Positions 60,583 to 64,000 of a stretch of 64,000 nucleotides of DNA are shown piece after piece. The DNA lies in NCBI RefSeq assembly GCF_025137375.1, contig NZ_CP073720.1, positions 7,774,501 through 7,838,500 on the forward strand, read 5' to 3'. The number at the start of each line of letters is the position of its first letter. Position 1 is the stretch's first letter. The notes below the pieces were generated by a model. The model was not told the DNA's origin, made no database searches, and saw nothing but the letters and a program-made list of their open reading frames with translations. A program made the position numbers and the translations under genes. The stretch comes from Dactylosporangium fulvum. Lineage in GTDB: Bacteria; Actinomycetota; Actinomycetes; Mycobacteriales; Micromonosporaceae.

Positions 60583-61848
60583 ATGAGCGACCTCCAGGCC
60601 GACCCGTCACCGGGCCGCCGCGACAAGGCCACCAAACGCACCGGCGCGCTCGATCCTTTGCGCTATCCCGCGTTCCGTTACCTCGTGGCCGGTCGCACGG
60701 TGACGATGGCCGGCAACGCCGTGGCACCCATCGCTCTCGCGTTCGCGGTGCTCGATCTTACCGGCTCGGTGCGCGACCTCGGCCTTGTCGTCGGCGTCCG
60801 GTCATTCGCCAACGTCGTCTTCGTGCTCTTCGGCGGCGTCATCGCCGACCGGCTGCCGCGCCACCTGGTGATGGTCGGAGCGTCCGCACTGGCCTGCACC
60901 ATCCAGGCGGCCGTCGCGGGCGTCGTGCTGACCGGCAGCGCCACGATCCCGCTGCTGCTGGCACTCTCCGCGGTCAACGGCCTCGCCGCCGCACTCGCGC
61001 TCCCGGCCTCGTCCGCACTCGTGCCGCAGACCGTGCCGGCCGAGGTGCGCCAGCAGGCCAACGCGATCAACCGGCTCGCGTTCAACACGGCAATGATCGG
61101 CGGCGCCTCACTCGGTGGCCTGCTCGTCGCGACGGCCGGGCCGGGCTGGGGCCTGGCCGTCGATGCCGCCACATTCGGCGTCGCCGCGCTGCTGTTCCTG
61201 CTCGTTCGCGTGTCCCCGCTGGAACGTGCCGCGACCGCACGCGCGGGGATCTTCGCCGACCTGCGCCTCGGCTGGACCGCGTTCGCCAGCCGCACCTGGC
61301 TCTGGGTCGTCGTCGCCGGCTTCTGCGTGATCAACGCTGCCATGACCGGCGGCATGAACGTGCTGGGCCCGGTCGTCGCCGACGAGACCTTCGGGCGCAA
61401 GGCATGGGGCCTGGTCCTCGCGGTCCAGACAGCCGGGATGATCGTCGGTGCCCTCGCCGCCCTGCGGGTGCGGGTCAGCCGGCTGCTCCTGTACGGCGTG
61501 GTCTGGTGCCTCGGCAACGTGCTGCTGCTGGCTGCGCTCGGGCTCACCCCACACGTGGTGCCGCTGATGCTCGCGGGGTTCGCCGTCGGGTTCGCGGTGG
61601 AACAGTTCGGCATGGCATGGGAGACTACGATGCAGGAGCACGTGCCGGGCGAGATGCTGGCCCGGGTCTACTCCTACGACATCCTCGGCTCCATCCTCGC
61701 GGTGCCCGTCGGGCAGATCGCCGCCGGCCCCCTCGCGGAACACTTCGGCACCCGCACGACACTGCTCGGTGCCGCCGTCCTGTGCGGATTCGCCGTGGCG
61801 GGAATGTTGCTCAACCGCGACGTACGCCGGCTGCCGCACGCGCTCTGA
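60583..61848 (+). CDS. MFS transporter (DHA3-like exporter)
   Basis: 421 residues from ATG 60583; the frame opens at 60430. About 12 hydrophobic helices are visible, with the motif-A-like loop FGGVIADRLPRHLVMVGA and the characteristic LSAVNGLAAALALPASSALV plus VPQTVPAEVRQQANAINRLA segment of the enterobactin-exporter-like/DHA3 branch. Substrate unknown. A GTTGCG...CGCAAC inverted repeat (60475-60503 region) upstream might be regulatory. It stands alone; a scrambled pabB fragment follows. Confidence 0.85.
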   Translation: MSDLQADPSPGRRDKATKRTGALDPLRYPAFRYLVAGRTVTMAGNAVAPIALAFAVLDLTGSVRDLGLVVGVRSFANVVFVLFGGVIADRLPRHLVMVGASALACTIQAAVAGVVLTGSATIPLLLALSAVNGLAAALALPASSALVPQTVPAEVRQQANAINRLAFNTAMIGGASLGGLLVATAGPGWGLAVDAATFGVAALLFLLVRVSPLERAATARAGIFADLRLGWTAFASRTWLWVVVAGFCVINAAMTGGMNVLGPVVADETFGRKAWGLVLAVQTAGMIVGALAALRVRVSRLLLYGVVWCLGNVLLLAALGLTPHVVPLMLAGFAVGFAVEQFGMAWETTMQEHVPGEMLARVYSYDILGSILAVPVGQIAAGPLAEHFGTRTTLLGAAVLCGFAVAGMLLNRDVRRLPHAL

Positions 61849-61854
61849 ACCCGA

Positions 61855-62225
61855 TGATCGTCGACCTGATGCGCAACGACCTCAACACCGTCTGCGAGAT
61901 CGCTCGGTCCACGTGCCGGCGCCGTTCACCGTCGACACGTTCCCACTCGTGCACCAGCTGGTCAGCACAGTCCGCGGCAGGCTCCGCGCCGACCGGACGG
62001 CGTCGACTGCGCACGGGCGGCGTTCCCCGGCGGTTCGATGACCGGCGCGCCGAAACGCCGGACACTGGAACTGCTGGAAAACTCGAGGCGGGGCCGTGGG
62101 GCGTCTACTCGGGCGCGGTCCCTCAACGGCGCCGTCGACCTGAGCATCGCCTTCCGCACCATCGTCACCGGCTCCGGCGGCACCACCTTGGGCGTCGGCG
62201 GCTTGGCGGCGACGACCGGCGTTGA
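61855..62225 (+). pseudogene. pabB/trpE-type chorismate-utilising enzyme, C-terminal remnant
   Basis: Pieces of the C-terminal half of aminodeoxychorismate synthase component I occur in order but in changing frames. MIVDLMRNDLNTVCEIA (61855-61905) is followed by VHVPAPFTVDTFPLVHQLVS TVRGRLRA, and then by FPGGSMTGAPKRRTLELLEN, with GAVDLSIAFRTIVTGSGGTT and LGVGG at the end. At least three indels are needed. The N-terminal two thirds and the last helix are absent. Confidence 0.75.
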
Positions 62226-62312
62226 CACGGGAGTAGTAGCGCATCAACGTCGCGGGACCGTGACCCAGGCGTTCGGCGACTTCGGAATGCCGTATCCGAG
62301 ATCCGGCTCTGT
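62215..62312 (-). pseudogene. Tyrosine recombinase C-terminal remnant
   Basis: The minus strand reads RHSEVAERLGHGPATLMRYY SRV, the end of a phage-type integrase: the LGH box and, eight residues on, the catalytic Tyr of RYY. Nothing upstream can be recognised. It abuts the pabB scrap, so the junction probably records an old integration or excision. Confidence 0.5.
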
Positions 62313-62548
62313 TGCATTCGCTGTTCGGCATGATCGAGGCAGGCTTGAGCACAGGTCAGCGCGGTTATGGCAGCGCGAACGAGCGCCCACGCCCGCTGCG
62401 TAGCTGGAGTAGAACGCGTTCAAGTTTGTGTCGATGGCGCGTTGAACGCGTTCAACTCCTGCCGTCACTGAGCACCCTCATCAATCCCGCCATGCGTATG
62501 CTGAGCTGCACGGATGAGGTTCTCGGCACTCGCAGCGTCCGGCGAGGG

Positions 62549-63256
62549 TCATCGGGGGAGGAGTTGCTCCACGGTGGTCAGCGGCACGGCGGTGAAACCG
62601 GCCTCGGCGGCCCGTACATAGGTGCCGCTGCCGGGGATCTCCGTCAGCGGGCCGTGGAACGGTGTGCCGCCGACCGACCGTACATCCCAGCAGCCGCCAG
62701 AGCTGCCGAAGATCACCTGATCGCCCACGACCGGCGACTGGATCACCGTCACGCCGAGCGGAGAGTTCGTCGCCGCCGGCGGGAACACGAACCCGAACAG
62801 GGCGCCGCCCGGGCCCCAGAGCGGCCCCGGGTTTCCCCGCGCCATGGTGTCGCCCTTGAGCGGCGGCAGCTGCGGTGTGTCGACCCACACCTTGGTGCCG
62901 TCCGGGAGGGCCGGCCCGGCGAGGGTACGCACGGCGGTCAGCGTCATCTCGTGGTGGTACGGACCGTCGGGGCCGGTCCGCCCGGTCAGCGTGCCGCCGG
63001 CCACGACGACCGACGCCCCGAGGTCGAGCACCTGCCGCATCCGCTCGCCGAGCGGCATGGGGATGCACGCCTCCGCGGCGGCCATCGGCGCATCGCCGTC
63101 CGGTTTCCCGCGGGTAGCGAACCACCCGATCGGCACCAGCAGGACGGCCACGATCACGACGGCCGAGACCGCGATGCGCCGCCGGCGGCGGGTGCGGCGC
63201 GACCCGAGGACCGCGTCCTGCTCCGCGAGCGCTTCCCGCAGCTGAGACTCTTCCAT
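62549..63256 (-). CDS. Single-pass membrane protein, unknown function
   Basis: 235 residues from ATG 63256, with GAAGGGG upstream; the frame is open to 63715 but that part overlaps the protease remnant. A short Arg-rich cytoplasmic N-terminus (SRRTRRRRR) precedes one transmembrane helix (AVSAVVIVAVLLVPIGWFA). The outer domain has two cysteines (AEACIPMP and GGCWDV) and many Gly/Pro, for example WGPGGALFGFVFPPAATNSP. No family is recognised; the layout resembles anti-sigma-like or sensor-like small membrane proteins, but there is no sigma gene nearby. Confidence 0.65.
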   Translation of the reverse strand: MEESQLREALAEQDAVLGSRRTRRRRRIAVSAVVIVAVLLVPIGWFATRGKPDGDAPMAAAEACIPMPLGERMRQVLDLGASVVVAGGTLTGRTGPDGPYHHEMTLTAVRTLAGPALPDGTKVWVDTPQLPPLKGDTMARGNPGPLWGPGGALFGFVFPPAATNSPLGVTVIQSPVVGDQVIFGSSGGCWDVRSVGGTPFHGPLTEIPGSGTYVRAAEAGFTAVPLTTVEQLLPR

Positions 63257-63280
63257 GTCAGGCCCCTTCTCCTCGGCTGC

Positions 63281-63316
63281 CGCCGGCCGCAGCGCCGGCC
63301 GCAGCGCCGGCCGTAC
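63281..63316. repeat. 12-bp tandem repeat
   Basis: CGCCGGCCGCAG twice, then CGCCGGCCGTAC, in the intergenic region between the membrane-protein gene and the protease remnant. It is close to a GC-rich simple repeat; no function assigned. Confidence 0.8.
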
Positions 63317-63375
63317 GTGGGAACCGTGCCGGCCCGGCGCCGCGGTGTTTGCCGCGACGCTGGGCCAAACCATCG

Positions 63376-63718
63376 TCAGCCCGTTCTCAGCGTGGCGCCG
63401 AGCGATTCGTTGATCGTCCGCATCGAGGAGAAGTACACCCAGGAGCTGCACCAGCTGTCCGGGGCCGCGTAGCGGACTCCGACACAGTTGGTCCAGGTCT
63501 TCTTCACCGTCTGGATCATGCCGGTCGCCCTGACCTGCGTGCCGTTGACGACGGTGAAGACGGGTCCGCCGCTGTCTCCCTGGGAACCGGCGATGGTGTC
63601 GGACTGCTGATGACCCTCGATCGTCCAGATGTCGCCGTATCCGTCGTTGGTCAGATGCCACATGTTCGTGACCTTGGTGTTGCAGCGGACGCCGGAGTTG
63701 GCGCCGCTCGTGCACACC
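63376..63718 (-). pseudogene. S1-type serine protease, C-terminal half only
   Basis: The frame contains the catalytic serine motif SQGDSGGPVFTVVNG, a preceding strand with GDIWTIEGHQQSDTIA, and cysteines (VCTSG, VRCNTK, NCVG, WCSSW) as in alpha-lytic/streptogrisin-like or trypsin-like secreted proteases. The His and Asp of the triad, the signal peptide and any pro-region are missing. Upstream of VCTSG the sequence changes abruptly into IS630 transposase sequence. The remnant ends with a normal-looking C-terminus at 63376. Confidence 0.75.
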
Positions 63719-64000
63719 AGTACACGGGCAACGGTACTACCTGCAGCCAGTCGGTCTGGGCGGCCAGCCAGGCGTTCATGACCTTGGACCGTTGGGCGGC
63801 CAGCCCGTCCCAGATCAGGCACCCTCAAGCAGCGCCATCAGGCAGGCGTTGCAGAGCGTGGACGAGCTTGCCGGTGTTTGTAGGCGCCGGTGGTGCGATC
63901 GGTCAGCAGCCGCACCCAACGGCCGTCGGGGTGGTAGCAGATGAACACAGCGAGGCTGAGCTGGCTGCTCGTCTCTGCGTGGTCGATTCAAGATCATTGT
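63719..64000 (-). mobile_element. IS630-family transposase remnant
   Basis: The minus strand reads AVFICYHPDGRWVRLL (about 63905-63952) and, after a shift, LIWDGLAAQRSKVMNAWLAA QTDWLQVVPLP (63730-63825), the DDE-domain region of IS630-like transposases (vlIWDgl.AHrS..m..WL..q.wL.v..LP.Y). The expected His after LAA is Gln. It continues toward the right edge of the window with frameshifts. It is directly joined to the protease half-gene. Confidence 0.7.

Noticed and set aside
60503..60586. 28-codon frame starting at GTG 60503 that overlaps the MFS start by ATGA
   Set aside because: It could be a leader peptide or a remnant of a regulator, but there is no ribosome binding site or similarity to support it.
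1..64000. tRNA, rRNA and CRISPR arrays
   Set aside because: I saw no cloverleaf-like sequence with a TTCGA-type loop in proper context, no rRNA stretches and no regularly spaced repeats.

Overview
The window reads as the chromosome of a very GC-rich actinobacterium. Codon third positions in the central genes are almost all G or C, GTG and TTG starts are common, and the largest locus is an actinobacterial type VII secretion system (T7SS) with eccB, eccC, eccD, eccE, mycP and an eccA-like gene. The gene set would suit Micromonosporaceae or a relative, but that family assignment is inference.

Layout. (1) About 1 to 11,200 is an accessory zone with visibly lower GC. At the left edge lies the start of a STAND-type NTPase with an N-terminal nuclease-like domain, and a second, decayed gene of that general kind lies at 2440-3230. 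The zone also holds a membrane-anchored metallo-beta-lactamase-fold hydrolase, a SUKH-like protein, an Imm51-like immunity protein, an ArsR/MFS pair with a palindromic operator, a frameshifted RHS toxin remnant, and an HxlR regulator divergent from two imine-reductase-like genes across a perfect inverted repeat. (2) About 11,400 to 55,800 is the T7SS locus. eccE, a Walker-A-less ATPase-like gene, eccD and eccB point right. A SUKH protein, an SseB-like protein, eccC and mycP form a leftward operon. Accessory genes follow, including two paralogous pairs. Then comes one 6,638-codon effector gene (29246-49162, almost a third of the window), with WXG100-like and YbaB-like genes upstream and an AbiEi-like antitoxin gene coupled to its 3' end. 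A rightward pair of secretion-associated genes and a beta-helix/AAA+ EccA-like gene close the locus. (3) About 55,800 to 64,000 is a second zone of debris and small genes: a frameshifted DUF2625 gene, a NUDIX hydrolase, a small secreted protein, a methyltransferase fused to gene scraps, an MFS exporter, a shattered pabB fragment, an integrase tail, a membrane protein, and an S1 protease whose N-terminus was replaced by IS630 transposase sequence.

How the parts fit together (inference). EccB/C/D/E and the mycosin build the secretion channel. The WXG100-like proteins are small substrates or partners. The giant protein starts with a WXG100/CpnT-like helical region and appears to be a polymorphic effector carrying, in order, low-complexity repeats, an HExxH module, a degenerate ADP-ribosyltransferase-like region, a long beta-rich middle, a second copy of the HExxH module, an AbiEii-type nucleotidyltransferase and a GT-B glycosyltransferase. 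The AbiEi-like gene overlapping its stop codon is the natural candidate for control or immunity. The mycosin has lost its entire catalytic triad, so here it can only be structural.
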